64,000 bases of DNA from Streptomyces sp. CB02923 (GCF_001905005.1 NZ_LWKZ01000027.1:620001-684000), one strand, 5' to 3'; shown: positions 48,106 through 57,530, counted from the first letter of the stretch. The notes: generated by a model not told the origin, from the sequence alone. Translations and numbers: made by a program.

Positions 48106-49566
48106 CTACTTCTTCTTGCTGCGCTTCTCGCGCACCCGTACGGAGATGTGGATCGGCGTCCCCTCGAAGCCGAACTCCTCACGCAGCCGGCGCTCGACGA
48201 AGCGGCGGTAGCCGGCCTCCAGGAAGCCGGAGGCGAAGAGCACGAACCGCGGCGGCTTGGTGCCCGCCTGCGTGCCGAAGAGGATGCGCGGCTGCTTGCC
48301 GCCCCGGATCGGGTGCGGGTGGGAGGCGACGATCTCGCCGAGGAAGGCGTTCAGCCGGCCGGTGGGGACGCGGGTCTCCCAGCCGTCCAGCGCCGTCTCG
48401 ATCGCCGGGACCAGCTTCTCCATGTGCCGGCCGGTGCGCGCCGAGACGTTGACCCGCATCGCCCACGGGATCTGCACGAGGTCCCGCTCGATCTCCCGCT
48501 CCAGGTAGAAGCGGCGCTCCTCGTCCAGCTGGTCCCACTTGTTGTACGCGATGACCAGCGCGCGGCCCGCCTCCACGGCCATCGTGATGATCCGCTGGTC
48601 CTGGACGCTGATGGACTCGCTCGCGTCGATCAGGACGACCGCGACCTCGGCCTTCTCCACGGCGGCCGCGGTACGCAGCGAGGCGTAGTAGTCGGCGCCC
48701 TCCTGGAGGTGGACGCGCTTGCGGATGCCCGCGGTGTCCACGAACTTCCAGGTCTTGCCGCCCAGCTCGATCAGCTCGTCGACCGGGTCGCGAGTGGTGC
48801 CGGCCACCTCGTTGACGACCACCCGCTCCTCGCCGGCGACCTTGTTCAGCAGGGAGGACTTGCCGACGTTCGGGCGGCCGATCAGCGCGATCCGGCGCGG
48901 CCCGCCGAGCGGGCCGCCGAAGGTCTGCGCGGGCGCCTCGGGCAGCGCGTCGAGGGCGGCGTCCAGCATGTCGCCGGTGCCGCGGCCGTGCAGCGCGGAG
49001 ACCGGGTGCGGCTCGCCGAGGCCGAGCGACCACAGCATGGCGGCGTCCGCCTCGCCGGACGGCCCGTCCACCTTGTTGGCGACCAGCACGACGGGCTTGC
49101 CGGCCCGGCGCAGCAGCTTGACGACGGCCTCGTCGGTGTCGGTGGCGCCGACCTTGGCGTCGACGACGAAGACCACCGCGTCGGCGGCCTCGATCGCGAA
49201 CTCGGCCTGCATCGCCACCGAGGCGTCGATGCCCAGCACGTCCTGCTCCCAGCCGCCGGTGTCGACGACCTTGAAGCGGCGGCCGTTCCAGTCGGCCTCG
49301 TAGGTGACCCGGTCGCGGGTGACGCCGGGCCGGTCCTCGACGACCGCCTCGCGGCGGCCGATCATGCGGTTCACCAAAGTCGACTTGCCGACATTGGGGC
49401 GGCCGACGACGGCGAGGACGGGCAGCGGGCCGTGCCCGGCCGCGGCGATGTCGCCGCCGACCTCCTCCGGGTCGAAGCCCTCCTGCGCGGCGAGCTCCAT
49501 GAACTCCGTGTACTCGGCGTCACCAAGCGCACCGTGCTCGTCGCCGGTGGGGGTCTGGTCGTTCAT
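48106..49566 (-). CDS. der: Ribosome biogenesis GTPase Der (EngA)
   Basis: A 486-residue protein with two tandem G domains: GRPNVGKST at 55-63 with DTGGW and NKVD (164-167), and GRPNVGKSS at 230-238 with DTAGIRKR and NKWD. The C-terminal KH-like domain includes SHPHPIRGGKQPRILFGTQ. The basic end is REKRSKKK. Der helps mature the 50S subunit. The N-terminal extension of about 47 acidic residues is usual in actinobacteria. It is last of a leftward run aroH-tyrA-cmk-plsC-der. Confidence 0.96.
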   Translation of the reverse strand: MNDQTPTGDEHGALGDAEYTEFMELAAQEGFDPEEVGGDIAAAGHGPLPVLAVVGRPNVGKSTLVNRMIGRREAVVEDRPGVTRDRVTYEADWNGRRFKVVDTGGWEQDVLGIDASVAMQAEFAIEAADAVVFVVDAKVGATDTDEAVVKLLRRAGKPVVLVANKVDGPSGEADAAMLWSLGLGEPHPVSALHGRGTGDMLDAALDALPEAPAQTFGGPLGGPRRIALIGRPNVGKSSLLNKVAGEERVVVNEVAGTTRDPVDELIELGGKTWKFVDTAGIRKRVHLQEGADYYASLRTAAAVEKAEVAVVLIDASESISVQDQRIITMAVEAGRALVIAYNKWDQLDEERRFYLEREIERDLVQIPWAMRVNVSARTGRHMEKLVPAIETALDGWETRVPTGRLNAFLGEIVASHPHPIRGGKQPRILFGTQAGTKPPRFVLFASGFLEAGYRRFVERRLREEFGFEGTPIHISVRVREKRSKKK

Positions 49567-49631
49567 GAAGTCCGTTCCTCGTTCTCCGTCATCGGTGCCC
49601 GCTCGTCCGCGGGCCGCCGTTCAAGTCTCGT

Positions 49632-50312
49632 TCAGTGCCCGGTCAGGCGCCTGGCCTGGGCAAGGTGAGCGGTCAGCCGCTCCTGTATCCGCAGCGTCGC
49701 CGCGTCCAGCGCCGTACGGGTGCGCCGGCCGCTGCCGTCGCCCGCCGCGAAGGCGTCGCCGAAGACGACGTCGACACGGCTGCGCAGCGGCGGCACCGCC
49801 TTTATCGCCCGGCTCCGGCGCTCCGCGCTGCCCAGCACGGCCACCGGCACCACGGGCGCGCCGGAGCGCACCGCGAAGTACGCGAGGCCCGCGCGCAGCG
49901 AGGCGAAGTCGCCCTCGCCCCGGGTGCCCTCGGGGAAGATCCCCAGCACACCGTCGTTCTCCAGCACGGCCAGCGCGTCGGTGACGGCCTTCCGGTCGGT
50001 GCCGGAGCGGTCCACCTTCAGCTGGCCGATGCCGCGCAGGAACGGGTCCAGCGGGCCGACGAACGCTTCCTTCTTGATCAGGAAGTGCACCGGCCGCGGC
50101 GCGGTGCCCATCAGCATCGGGCCGTCCAGACCGTGCGCGTGGTTGACCGCGAGGATCACCGGGCCGGCCGACGGCACCCGCCAGGCGCCCAGCACCCGCG
50201 GCTTCCACAGCCCGTACATCAGGCCAATGCCGATGCGCCGCCCGACCGCGGCGCCGCCCGCGCTGGGCGCCCGGCCGCCGCCCGCGCCCGCTGCCGCGCC
50301 GCTGCGCGTCAC
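49632..50312 (-). CDS. plsC: 1-acyl-sn-glycerol-3-phosphate acyltransferase (PlsC-like)
   Basis: A 226-residue acyltransferase. Block I NHAHGLD (His58-Asp63, HX4D) is the catalytic pair, followed by IKKEAFVGPLDPFLRGIG, the phosphate-binding FPEGTRGEGDFA, and APVVPVAVLGSAE. It acylates lysophosphatidate or a related lipid at the membrane. The GTG at 50312 overlaps the cmk stop (GTGA), giving coupled translation; der starts 65 bp downstream. The cmk-plsC-der order is standard in actinobacteria. Confidence 0.88.
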   Translation of the reverse strand: MTRSGAAAGAGGGRAPSAGGAAVGRRIGIGLMYGLWKPRVLGAWRVPSAGPVILAVNHAHGLDGPMLMGTAPRPVHFLIKKEAFVGPLDPFLRGIGQLKVDRSGTDRKAVTDALAVLENDGVLGIFPEGTRGEGDFASLRAGLAYFAVRSGAPVVPVAVLGSAERRSRAIKAVPPLRSRVDVVFGDAFAAGDGSGRRTRTALDAATLRIQERLTAHLAQARRLTGH

Positions 50313-51034
50313 CGCGCCGCCTTCGCGGCCATCGCCGCCTCGGTCAGGGTGACCACGCACTCGATGACCTGCTCCAGCGTGAGGTCGGTGGTGTCCACCT
50401 CGACCGCGTCGGCGGCCTTGGCCAGCGGCGAGGTCTTACGGGAGGAGTCGGCCGCGTCCCGCTTGACCAGGGCCTCGCGGGTGGCCGCCAGGTCGGCGGC
50501 GTCCTTGCCGGTCAGCTCACCGCTGCGGCGGGCCGCGCGGGCCTCCGGCGACGCGGTGAGGAAGATCTTCAGGTCGGCGTCGGGCAGCACGGTGCTGCCG
50601 ATGTCCCGGCCCTCGACGACGATGCCCTCCGGGGCCGCGGCGGCGATCTCCCGCTGCAGCTCGGTGATCCGGGTCCGTACCTCGGCGACCGCGCTGACGG
50701 CGCTGACGGCCGAGGTGACCTCCTGGGTGCGGATCGGGCCCGCGGCGTCCAGGCCGTCCACGGTGATCGTCGGCGCGGCCGGGTCGGTACCGGAGACGAT
50801 CACGGGCTTGACCGAGGCGTCCGCCACGGCGACGGCGTCCTTCACGTCGAGGCCGTTGCTCAGCATCCACCACGTGATCGCGCGGTACTGGGCACCGGTA
50901 TCCAGGTAGCCCAGCCCCAGCTTGGCGGCGACGGCCTTGGAGGTGCTGGACTTGCCCGTGCCTGCGGGGCCGTCGATGGCGACAATCACTGCAGCCGGGG
51001 CGGTCCGGGCGGGGGTTTCCACGGTGTCGGGCAC
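50309..51034 (-). CDS. cmk: Cytidylate kinase
   Basis: A 241-residue (d)CMP kinase. The P-loop is DGPAGTGKSS (21-30), then YLDTGAQYRAITWWMLSNG, EGRDIGSTVLPDADLKIFLTAS and RDAADSSRKTSPLAKAADAV, all family blocks. The GTG start at 51034 has GAGGAAGG upstream. It is followed by coupled plsC. Confidence 0.95.
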   Translation of the reverse strand: MPDTVETPARTAPAAVIVAIDGPAGTGKSSTSKAVAAKLGLGYLDTGAQYRAITWWMLSNGLDVKDAVAVADASVKPVIVSGTDPAAPTITVDGLDAAGPIRTQEVTSAVSAVSAVAEVRTRITELQREIAAAAPEGIVVEGRDIGSTVLPDADLKIFLTASPEARAARRSGELTGKDAADLAATREALVKRDAADSSRKTSPLAKAADAVEVDTTDLTLEQVIECVVTLTEAAMAAKAAR

Positions 51035-51167
51035 CTTCCTCGATCACGGGGCGGGACAGGGGCCGCCGCGTGGGGCCCCGCACAAGGTTACTGGCAAGCA
51101 GCGGCGCACCGTGCAGCCCGTACGCCCCCGCCTCCGTATCGGCCCCGCCCCGGGCGCCGGACCCCGG

Positions 51168-52253
51168 CTACTGCCGTATCGACCAGCCGCGCTCGCGCAG
51201 CTCCGCCGCGAGCACCGGTGCCGCCTGCGGCTCCACCATGAGCTGGATGAAGCCCGCCTGCTGGCCGGTGGCGTGCTCGATGCGCACGTCCTCGATGTTG
51301 ACCGCGGCCCGGCCGGCGTCCGCGAAGACGCGGGCCAGCTCGCCGGGCTGGTCGCCGATGTGCACCGCGACGATCTCGTACGCGGCCGGGGCGGCGCCGT
51401 GCTTGCCCGGCACCCGCTCGCGGCCCGCGTTGCCGCGCCGCAGCACGTCCTCGACGCCGCGCGCGCCCTCGGCGCGCCGGTCCTCGTCGGCGGCGTCCAG
51501 CGCGCGCAGTGCCCGTACGGTCTGCTCCAGGTCGGCCGAGACCTCGCTGAGCACGTCGGCGACCGGCCCCGGGTTGGCCGAGAGGATGTCCATCCACATA
51601 CGGGGCGCGGACGCGGCGATCCGCGTCACGTCCCTGATCCCCTGCCCGCACAGCCGTACCGCGGTCTCGTCCGCGCTCTGGAGGCGGGCGGCGACCAGGC
51701 TGGAGACCAGCTGCGGCGTGTGCGAGACCAGGGCCACGGCCCGGTCGTGGGCGTCCGCCTCCATGACGACGGGCACCGCGCGGCACAGCGCGACCAGCTC
51801 CAGCGCCAGGTTGAGCACCTCGGTGTCGCCGCCCTCGGCCGGGGTCAGCACCCAGGGGCGCCCCTCGAAGAGGTCGGCGGTGGCGGCGAGCGGTCCGGAG
51901 CGTTCCTTGCCCGCCATCGGGTGCGTGCCGAGGTACGCCGTCAGGTCGCAGCCCAGCGCCTCCAGCTCACGGCGCGGGCCGCCCTTGACGCTGGCCACGT
52001 CGAGGTAGGCGCGGGCGGCGCCCCGCCGCATCAGCGCGGCCAGCGACGGCGCGACGTGCGCGGGCGGTACGGCCACCACGGCCAGGTCGACCGGGCCGGG
52101 CGGCTCCTCGGCCGTGCCCGCGCCGAGCGCGGCGGCGGTCTCGGCCTGATCCGGGTCGTGGTCGTCCAGGTACACCTGGACGCCGCGGCCGTGCAGCGCG
52201 AGGGCGACGGAGGTACCGATCAGGCCGGTGCCGATGACGAGCGCGGTCCTCAC
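51168..52253 (-). CDS. tyrA: Prephenate dehydrogenase with C-terminal ACT domain
   Basis: A 361-residue tyrosine-biosynthesis enzyme. It has a Rossmann start VIGTGLIGTSVALAL (GxGxxG at 8-13), then THPMAGKERSG and DAHDRAVALVSHTPQLV with the catalytic His. An ACT-type regulatory domain occupies about 285-361 (YEIVAVHIGDQPGELARVF), which suggests feedback control by an aromatic amino acid. The GTG overlaps the aroH stop (GTGA), so chorismate mutase and prephenate dehydrogenase are made together. Confidence 0.93.
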   Translation of the reverse strand: MRTALVIGTGLIGTSVALALHGRGVQVYLDDHDPDQAETAAALGAGTAEEPPGPVDLAVVAVPPAHVAPSLAALMRRGAARAYLDVASVKGGPRRELEALGCDLTAYLGTHPMAGKERSGPLAATADLFEGRPWVLTPAEGGDTEVLNLALELVALCRAVPVVMEADAHDRAVALVSHTPQLVSSLVAARLQSADETAVRLCGQGIRDVTRIAASAPRMWMDILSANPGPVADVLSEVSADLEQTVRALRALDAADEDRRAEGARGVEDVLRRGNAGRERVPGKHGAAPAAYEIVAVHIGDQPGELARVFADAGRAAVNIEDVRIEHATGQQAGFIQLMVEPQAAPVLAAELRERGWSIRQ

Positions 52254-52612
52254 TGGGCGATGTCCTTCCGGAGGGCGCCGGCGGCACCGAGGTAGACGTG
52301 TGCGACCTCGGCCTTGGTGCGGTCGGTCTCGATGTGCGCGAGGACGCGCACCACGCGCGGCATGGCGCCCGCGATGTCCAGTTCCTGCGCGCAGATCAGC
52401 GGGACGTCGCTGATGCCCAGCTGCCGGGCGGCGACCGCGGGGAAGTCGCTGTGCAGGTCGGGGGTGGCGGTGAACCACACGCTGATCAGGTCGTCCGGGG
52501 CCAGGGCGTTGCGCTCCATGACGGCCGTCAGCAGCGCGGACACCTGCTCGTGCATGTGTCCGGCCTCGTCCCGCTCCAGTTGCACGGCCCCGCGTACCGC
52601 TCGTACCGCCAC
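52250..52612 (-). CDS. aroH: Chorismate mutase, AroH class
   Basis: A 120-residue AroH-type (trimeric, Bacillus-like) chorismate mutase: VRAVRGAVQLERDEAGHM, RNALAPDDLISVWFTATPDLHSDF-type block, VPLICAQELDIAGAMPRVVR and HVYLGAAGALRKD. Conserved Arg, Glu, Cys and Tyr active-site residues are in place. It converts chorismate to prephenate for the coupled TyrA. GTG start at 52612 with GGGGAG upstream. Confidence 0.95.
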   Translation of the reverse strand: MAVRAVRGAVQLERDEAGHMHEQVSALLTAVMERNALAPDDLISVWFTATPDLHSDFPAVAARQLGISDVPLICAQELDIAGAMPRVVRVLAHIETDRTKAEVAHVYLGAAGALRKDIAQ

Positions 52613-52804
52613 GTCACCGCTCCCCTGACTTTCCGTGTACGGCGCCCGGCACGCGCCCCGCGCCCGCCGCCGTTTTCCTCCCCGTCAGCCTAGCCAGGTA
52701 CGGGAGCGGAGCACGACGCCGCCCGGTCCGCGAGACACGGACCGGCCGGGGACGGAACGCGGCGCCCGTCCGGAAACGGGTCCCGGACACCTCCGGGGCC
52801 GGGA

Positions 52805-53284
52805 CTACCGCTGTCCGACGGTCCGGTACCGGCGGGCGGCGAGGTCCCGGAGCGCGGGGTCCTGGGGTATCTCGCCGTCGGGTGTCAGCCGGTCCACGGC
52901 CTGCGGCAGGGTGTGCGCGAGCTGCTGGGCCGCTTCCCGAGCGCTGACGCCGTTCTCCTCGGCTATCCGCCGCAGGGTCTCGCCGGGCAGCGCCTGTTCG
53001 ACCTCTTCGGGGGTGACCGGCTCGTTGGCGCCGCGGCCCACCCAGGAATGCGCCTGCCGTCCCAGCTCTCCCTGGAGGAGTTTGCCGAGCACGGTCTGTA
53101 TGGCGCCTCCATGGCCGCCGTGGCCGCCCCCGTGGCCGCCCCCGTGGCCGGCTGGGCCGTGCCCCCCGGGGCCGGTGCCGCCGAGCGCCCCCATCAGCGA
53201 GCCGATGAGACCTGCCGTCACGCCGCCCGGACCGCCGCCGGGCAGCCGTCCCCGCAGTCTCCCGAGATCTGGTGATCCTGTCAT
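52805..53284 (-). CDS. YidB-like (DUF937) protein
   Basis: A 159-residue protein. A Gly/Pro/His-rich low-complexity N-terminal half (repeats of GGHGG/GHGG) precedes a conserved C-terminal module: AIQTVLGKLLQGELGRQAHS, SWVGRGANEPVTPEEVEQAL and LRRIAEENGVSAREAAQQLA. This is the YidB/DUF937 pattern. There is no signal peptide and no known function. GGAAAGG lies before the ATG at 53284. Confidence 0.82.
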   Translation of the reverse strand: MTGSPDLGRLRGRLPGGGPGGVTAGLIGSLMGALGGTGPGGHGPAGHGGGHGGGHGGHGGAIQTVLGKLLQGELGRQAHSWVGRGANEPVTPEEVEQALPGETLRRIAEENGVSAREAAQQLAHTLPQAVDRLTPDGEIPQDPALRDLAARRYRTVGQR

Positions 53285-53500
53285 GTCCGTGCCTTTCCAC
53301 GAATTCCTGGCAGTCTCGACGAGACACCGGCTCCGGGGCTTACGCGACGCGTGACGTCTATCCAACGTACCGGCGCCCGGCGTTTGCGCCACCCGGAATC
53401 CGGCTGGCGCAGACCGCTCCCACCAGCCACAATCCCCCCTCACGCGGTCCCCGGCCGCGGGCCGCGCCCGCACCGCGGACCACGGCGGTCCGGCGCGCCG

Positions 53501-54511
53501 TCACACATCCCACACCTTCCCCAGCCCCACCAGCTGGTCGCGGTACTCGATCCGGTCCGCCCACTCCGCGGGCCACGCCCCGGCGCCCAGATGGGCACCG
53601 GCGAAGGCACCGGCGAGGCAGCCGATCGAGTCGGAGTCGCCGGAGGAGCAGGCGGCCCGGCGCAGCGCGGTCAGCGGCTCGGCGGGGAAGAGCAGGAAGC
53701 ACAACAGGCCGGTGGCGAGCGCCTCTTCGGCGATCCACCCGGCGCCGGTGGCCAGGCACGGGTCGGCCTCCGGGTCGGGGGCGCGCAGCGCGGCGTCCAG
53801 CCGGTCCAGGGCGCCGAGGCACTCGTCCCAGCCGCGCGCGATGAAGTGCTCCGGAGCCGGGTCCCGGGCATGCCGCCACAGGTCGCCGAGCCAGTCGGCG
53901 CGGTAGACGGTACGGCTCTCGACCGCGTACGAGCGCAGCAGCCCGGTCAGCTCGTCCGGCCGGGCGCCCTGCGCGAGCAGGTGCACGGCGTACGCCGTCA
54001 GGTCGCTGGCGGCGAGCGCGGTCGGGTGCCCGTGCGTGAGCGCGGACTGGAGCTGCGCGGCCCCGGAACGCTGCTCCCGGCTCAGCTTCGGCACCAGCCC
54101 CACGGGCGCCACCCGCATGTTCGCGCCGCACCCCTTCGAGCCGGTGCGGCTGGCCTCCACCCATGGCCGCGCGCCGTCGCTGAGCAGGCGGCAGGCGGTG
54201 AGGCAGGTGTTGCCGGGCGCCCGGTTGTTGTCCGGGGAGCGCCACCAGTCGACGTAGTTCCGCCGTACGGGCGGGAGCAGGTGCGCGGCGTCCAGACCGC
54301 CGTGCGCGGCCGCCATGGCCTTGCGCAGGCCGAGCCCGAGGGCGATCGTCATCTGCGTGTCGTCGGTGACGTACGCCGGGTCGGGCAGCGCCATCCCGCG
54401 CCACGGGCCGCTCTTGGCGAGGATCGCGGGTACGTCGTCGAACTCGGTCGGAAACCCGAGCGCGTCACCGAGCGCCAGCCCGATGAGCGATCCGGTCGCG
54501 GCGGACGACAT
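53501..54511 (-). CDS. ADP-ribosylglycohydrolase family protein (DraG-like)
   Basis: A 336-residue hydrolase of the DraG/ARH fold: GSLIGLALGDALGFPTEF, YVTDDTQMTIALGLGL (first metal Asp pair), GKGCGANMR-type block seen as GSKGCGANMRVAPVG, and CSSGDSDSIGCLAGAFAGAH (second metal site). It removes ADP-ribose from proteins or small molecules with two Mg ions. An AT-rich palindrome overlaps its promoter at 54525-54548, which suggests dedicated regulation. It stands alone on the minus strand. Confidence 0.9.
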   Translation of the reverse strand: MSSAATGSLIGLALGDALGFPTEFDDVPAILAKSGPWRGMALPDPAYVTDDTQMTIALGLGLRKAMAAAHGGLDAAHLLPPVRRNYVDWWRSPDNNRAPGNTCLTACRLLSDGARPWVEASRTGSKGCGANMRVAPVGLVPKLSREQRSGAAQLQSALTHGHPTALAASDLTAYAVHLLAQGARPDELTGLLRSYAVESRTVYRADWLGDLWRHARDPAPEHFIARGWDECLGALDRLDAALRAPDPEADPCLATGAGWIAEEALATGLLCFLLFPAEPLTALRRAACSSGDSDSIGCLAGAFAGAHLGAGAWPAEWADRIEYRDQLVGLGKVWDV

Positions 54512-54524
54512 GAAAGAACCACCC

Positions 54525-54548
54525 CTTAATCGTCACAGTGACAATAAG
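54525..54548 (-). promoter_or_regulatory. Palindromic operator upstream of ADP-ribosylglycohydrolase
   Basis: The perfect 11-nt core GTCACAGTGAC (54532-54542) lies in an AT-rich imperfect palindrome reaching from CTTAAT on the left to AATAAG on the right, 14-37 bp before the ATG. NrtR-type (ADP-ribose-sensing) regulators control related genes in other bacteria; no nrtR gene is visible here. Confidence 0.6.
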
Positions 54549-54612
54549 AGGTGGTTCCACCAACCGGCAAGGAGCCGAGGGCCCAGCTCCCGGCCCTCCG
54601 GCCCTCCGGCCC

Positions 54613-55812
54613 CTAGAGCTCGACCTCGCGCATCAGCATGCCGACCTCGGTGTTGGTCATCCGCCGCAGCCAGCCCGACTTCTGGTCGCCCAGCGAGATC
54701 GGGCCGAAGGCCGTCCGCACCAGCTTGTCGACCGGGAAGCCCGCCTCGGCCAGCATCCGCCGCACGATGTGCTTGCGGCCCTCGTGGAGGGTCACCTCGA
54801 CCAGGTAGTTCTTGCCGGTGTTCTCCACCACCCGGAAGTGGTCGGCGCGCGCGTAGCCGTCCTCCAGCTGGATGCCGTCCTTGAGCTGCTTGCCCAGGTC
54901 ACGCGGGAGCGGGCCCTGGATCGCGGCCAGGTAGGTCTTCTTCACGCCGTACCGCGGGTGGGTCAGCCGGTGGGCCAGCTCGCCGTGGTTGGTGAGCAGG
55001 ATGATGCCCTCGGTCTCCGTGTCCAGCCGGCCCACGTGGAACAGCCGCGTCTCGCGGTTGGTCACGTAGTCGCCCAGGCACTGGCGCCCGTCCGGGTCCT
55101 CCATCGTCGAGACGACACCGGCCGGCTTGTTCAGCGCGAAGAAGAGGTACGACTGCGTGGCGACCGTCAGGCCGTCCACCTTGACCTCGTCCTTCTCCGG
55201 GTCGACGCGCACGCCCTGCTCCATGACGACCTGCCCGTTGACCTCGACCCGCGCCTGGTCGATCAGCTCCTCGCACGCGCGGCGCGAGCCCATGCCCGCA
55301 CGGGCCAGCACCTTCTGCAGGCGCTCGCCCTCCTGGTCACCGAACGTCTTCGGCGTCTTGATCTGCGGCTTGCTGTGACGGGCGCGGTTGCGCTCCTCCA
55401 CCTGCGCGTCGTACTCACGGGGCCGCGCCGGAGCCTGCCCGCGGCCACGCGGCGGCTGCCCCTTGCCGCCCGGCTTGCCGCCGCTCTTCGGGCTCGTACG
55501 AGGACCGCCCTTGGCGCCGCCGCGGGCAGCCGCGCCGCGGCCCCTGCGCTCGTCGCCACGGTCCGGAGCGCCACCACGGCCGCCCTGGGCGCCGCCACGG
55601 CCGCCGCCCGAACCGCCACGGCCGCCGGAACCGCCGGAGCCGCCACGGCCCGCGCCGTCGCCGCGGCCCTGTCCGCCCTCGCCCACGTCGTAGCGGCGCT
55701 CCTCGGGACGGGGCCGGCCTGCGCGCTGCTGCTTCTCGTCCTTCTTGTTGCCCGCACCCCGGTAGTTGTTGCCCCTACCGGCGTCCCTGTCGTTCCTGCC
55801 GCTGCTTCGCAT
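54613..55812 (-). CDS. rluB: RluB-type rRNA pseudouridine synthase with Gly/Arg-rich N-terminal extension
   Basis: A 399-residue enzyme. Residues 1-150 are a disordered Gly/Arg-rich region with GGRGG repeats, common in actinobacterial homologues and probably RNA-binding. An S4 domain (about 162-215) includes RLQKVLARAGMGSRRACEEL. The catalytic domain has GRLDTETEGIILLTN with Asp264, and HEGRKHIVRRMLAEAG. It modifies 23S rRNA. The ATG shares one base with the scpB stop (TGATG), so the genes scpA-scpB-rluB form a coupled operon. Confidence 0.92.
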   Translation of the reverse strand: MRSSGRNDRDAGRGNNYRGAGNKKDEKQQRAGRPRPEERRYDVGEGGQGRGDGAGRGGSGGSGGRGGSGGGRGGAQGGRGGAPDRGDERRGRGAAARGGAKGGPRTSPKSGGKPGGKGQPPRGRGQAPARPREYDAQVEERNRARHSKPQIKTPKTFGDQEGERLQKVLARAGMGSRRACEELIDQARVEVNGQVVMEQGVRVDPEKDEVKVDGLTVATQSYLFFALNKPAGVVSTMEDPDGRQCLGDYVTNRETRLFHVGRLDTETEGIILLTNHGELAHRLTHPRYGVKKTYLAAIQGPLPRDLGKQLKDGIQLEDGYARADHFRVVENTGKNYLVEVTLHEGRKHIVRRMLAEAGFPVDKLVRTAFGPISLGDQKSGWLRRMTNTEVGMLMREVEL

Positions 55813-56498
55813 CAATGATCCGTCTGAGAGTCGCCGCTGTCGTCTACGTCGAACGACGGAACACCTTCCCGGGAATCGCCCTCGACCGCCTCCGCCTCCG
55901 GGAGGAAGGGAGCGAGCTCCGGGAGCTCGTCCAGGCCACGCAGGCCCATCCGCTCCAGAAAGTAGTTCGTCGTCCTGTACAGGATCGCACCTGTTTCAGG
56001 TTCCGTCCCCGTCTCCTCCACCAGACCACGCTGGAGAAGGGTGCGCATCACACCGTCACAGTTCACCCCGCGTACGGCCGAGACCCGGGAACGGCTGACC
56101 GGCTGACGGTACGCGACCACGGCCAGAGTCTCCAATGCGGCCTGCGTCAGCCGTGCCTGCTGGCCGTCCAGCACGAAGCTCTCCACGGCGTCCGCGTACG
56201 CGGGCCGGGTGTAGAACCGCCACCCCCCGGCCACCAGCCGCAGGTCGAACCCGCGCCCCTGCCGGGTGTAGTCCTCCGACAGCTCCCGCAACGCGAGCGC
56301 CACCTCCCTGCGGGGCCGCTCCAGCACCCTGGCCAGGTGCTCCTCGGTCGCGGGCTCGTCCACGACCATAAGCACCGCCTCCAGCGCCGGCCGCAGCTCC
56401 AGGTCCGCGACACCGAGCGCCCCCACCGGGGCGCGCTGATCCTCCGGCCCGCCCTCGTCCCCCTGAGCCGTCTGCACCACCACCGCCACCTCACTCAC
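55812..56498 (-). CDS. scpB: Segregation and condensation protein ScpB
   Basis: A 228-residue protein with two winged-helix domains: LELRPALEAVLMVVDEPATE, RGFDLRLVAGGWRFYTRPAY, QARLTQAALETLAVVAYRQP, then VNCDGVMRTLLQRGLVEETG. It partners ScpA and SMC in chromosome condensation. Its GTG overlaps the scpA stop (GTGA). The acidic C-terminal tail is usual. Confidence 0.95.
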   Translation of the reverse strand: MSEVAVVVQTAQGDEGGPEDQRAPVGALGVADLELRPALEAVLMVVDEPATEEHLARVLERPRREVALALRELSEDYTRQGRGFDLRLVAGGWRFYTRPAYADAVESFVLDGQQARLTQAALETLAVVAYRQPVSRSRVSAVRGVNCDGVMRTLLQRGLVEETGTEPETGAILYRTTNYFLERMGLRGLDELPELAPFLPEAEAVEGDSREGVPSFDVDDSGDSQTDH

Positions 56499-57367
56499 CC
56501 CGCGTCCTCACCTTCCGCACCCACCCGGGCCTCCGGCCCGGCCTCCCGGTCGAACTCGTCCGTCACGACCGGCGCGCTCTCCGCACCGCCAGTCCACCGG
56601 ACCGTCAGCGCCCCCAGAGCCTGGTCCTGGTCCAGCTCCACCACCCGCTCCCGGTACAACTCCAGCAGCGCGAGAAAGCGGGCGACGACGGTCAGCGTGT
56701 CCGGCGCGTCCCCGGCCAGCTCCGCGAAACCCGCCTCCCCCACGGCGCGCAGCCGCGCCACCAGCACCTCCGCCTGCTCCCTGACGCTGACCAGCGGCGC
56801 GTGGATGTGGTCGACGTACACCTGCGGCCTGGCCCGGGGCTGCATCGCTTTCACAGCCAGCCGGGCGAAGCCCTCCGCCCCGATGCTGATGGCGACCTCG
56901 GGCAGCAGCTCCGCATGGTGCGGTTCCAGTCCGACGGTACGGGGATGACGGCGCCCCTCGTCCTCCAGGCGCGCGCTGAAGATGTCCGCGATGCGCTTGT
57001 ACGCGCGATACTGCAGCAGCCGCGCGAACAACAGGTCACGCGCCTCCAGCAGCGCGAGATCCGCCTCGTCCTCCACCTCGGCCACGGGCAGCAGCCGCGC
57101 CGCCTTCAGGTCGAGCAGCGTCGCCGCGACCACCAGGAACTCCGTGGTCTGGTCGAGGTCCCAGTCCGGCCCCATGGCCCGGATGTACGCCATGAACTCG
57201 TCCGTCACCCTGGACAGGGCGACCTCGGTGACGTCCATCTTGTGCTTGGAGATCAGCTGAAGCAGAAGATCGAAGGGCCCCTCGAAATTCTCCAGCCGAA
57301 CGGTGAACTTCCCGTCACCGGCCTCACCACCCTCAACGGGCGGGGCATGATCTTCGGTCGTCGGCAT
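56495..57367 (-). CDS. scpA: Segregation and condensation protein ScpA
   Basis: A 290-residue kleisin: FTVRLENFEGPFDLLLQLIS, KHKMDVTEVALSRVTDEFM, TTEFLVVAATLLDLKAARLLP, and a C-terminal winged helix around LTVVARFLALLELYRERVVE. It bridges the two SMC heads. The ATG at 57367 follows only a weak ribosome site; longer upstream frames look non-coding. Beyond it lies a long repeat-rich gap. Confidence 0.94.
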   Translation of the reverse strand: MPTTEDHAPPVEGGEAGDGKFTVRLENFEGPFDLLLQLISKHKMDVTEVALSRVTDEFMAYIRAMGPDWDLDQTTEFLVVAATLLDLKAARLLPVAEVEDEADLALLEARDLLFARLLQYRAYKRIADIFSARLEDEGRRHPRTVGLEPHHAELLPEVAISIGAEGFARLAVKAMQPRARPQVYVDHIHAPLVSVREQAEVLVARLRAVGEAGFAELAGDAPDTLTVVARFLALLELYRERVVELDQDQALGALTVRWTGGAESAPVVTDEFDREAGPEARVGAEGEDAG

Positions 57368-57530
57368 CGCGGTCCATAGGGGGAGTTCGGTCCCGGCCAG
57401 CGTATCCGCCCCGGGGGCCAGCCGAATCGCCGGGCGCGCCGCGATGGGGGGTGCTTGCGCGGTGGGGGTGGGCGTTGTGCGCGTGGGGTCCGGTGGGTGG
57501 GGGCTCGGGCCCACGCGGACGGGGTCACTC

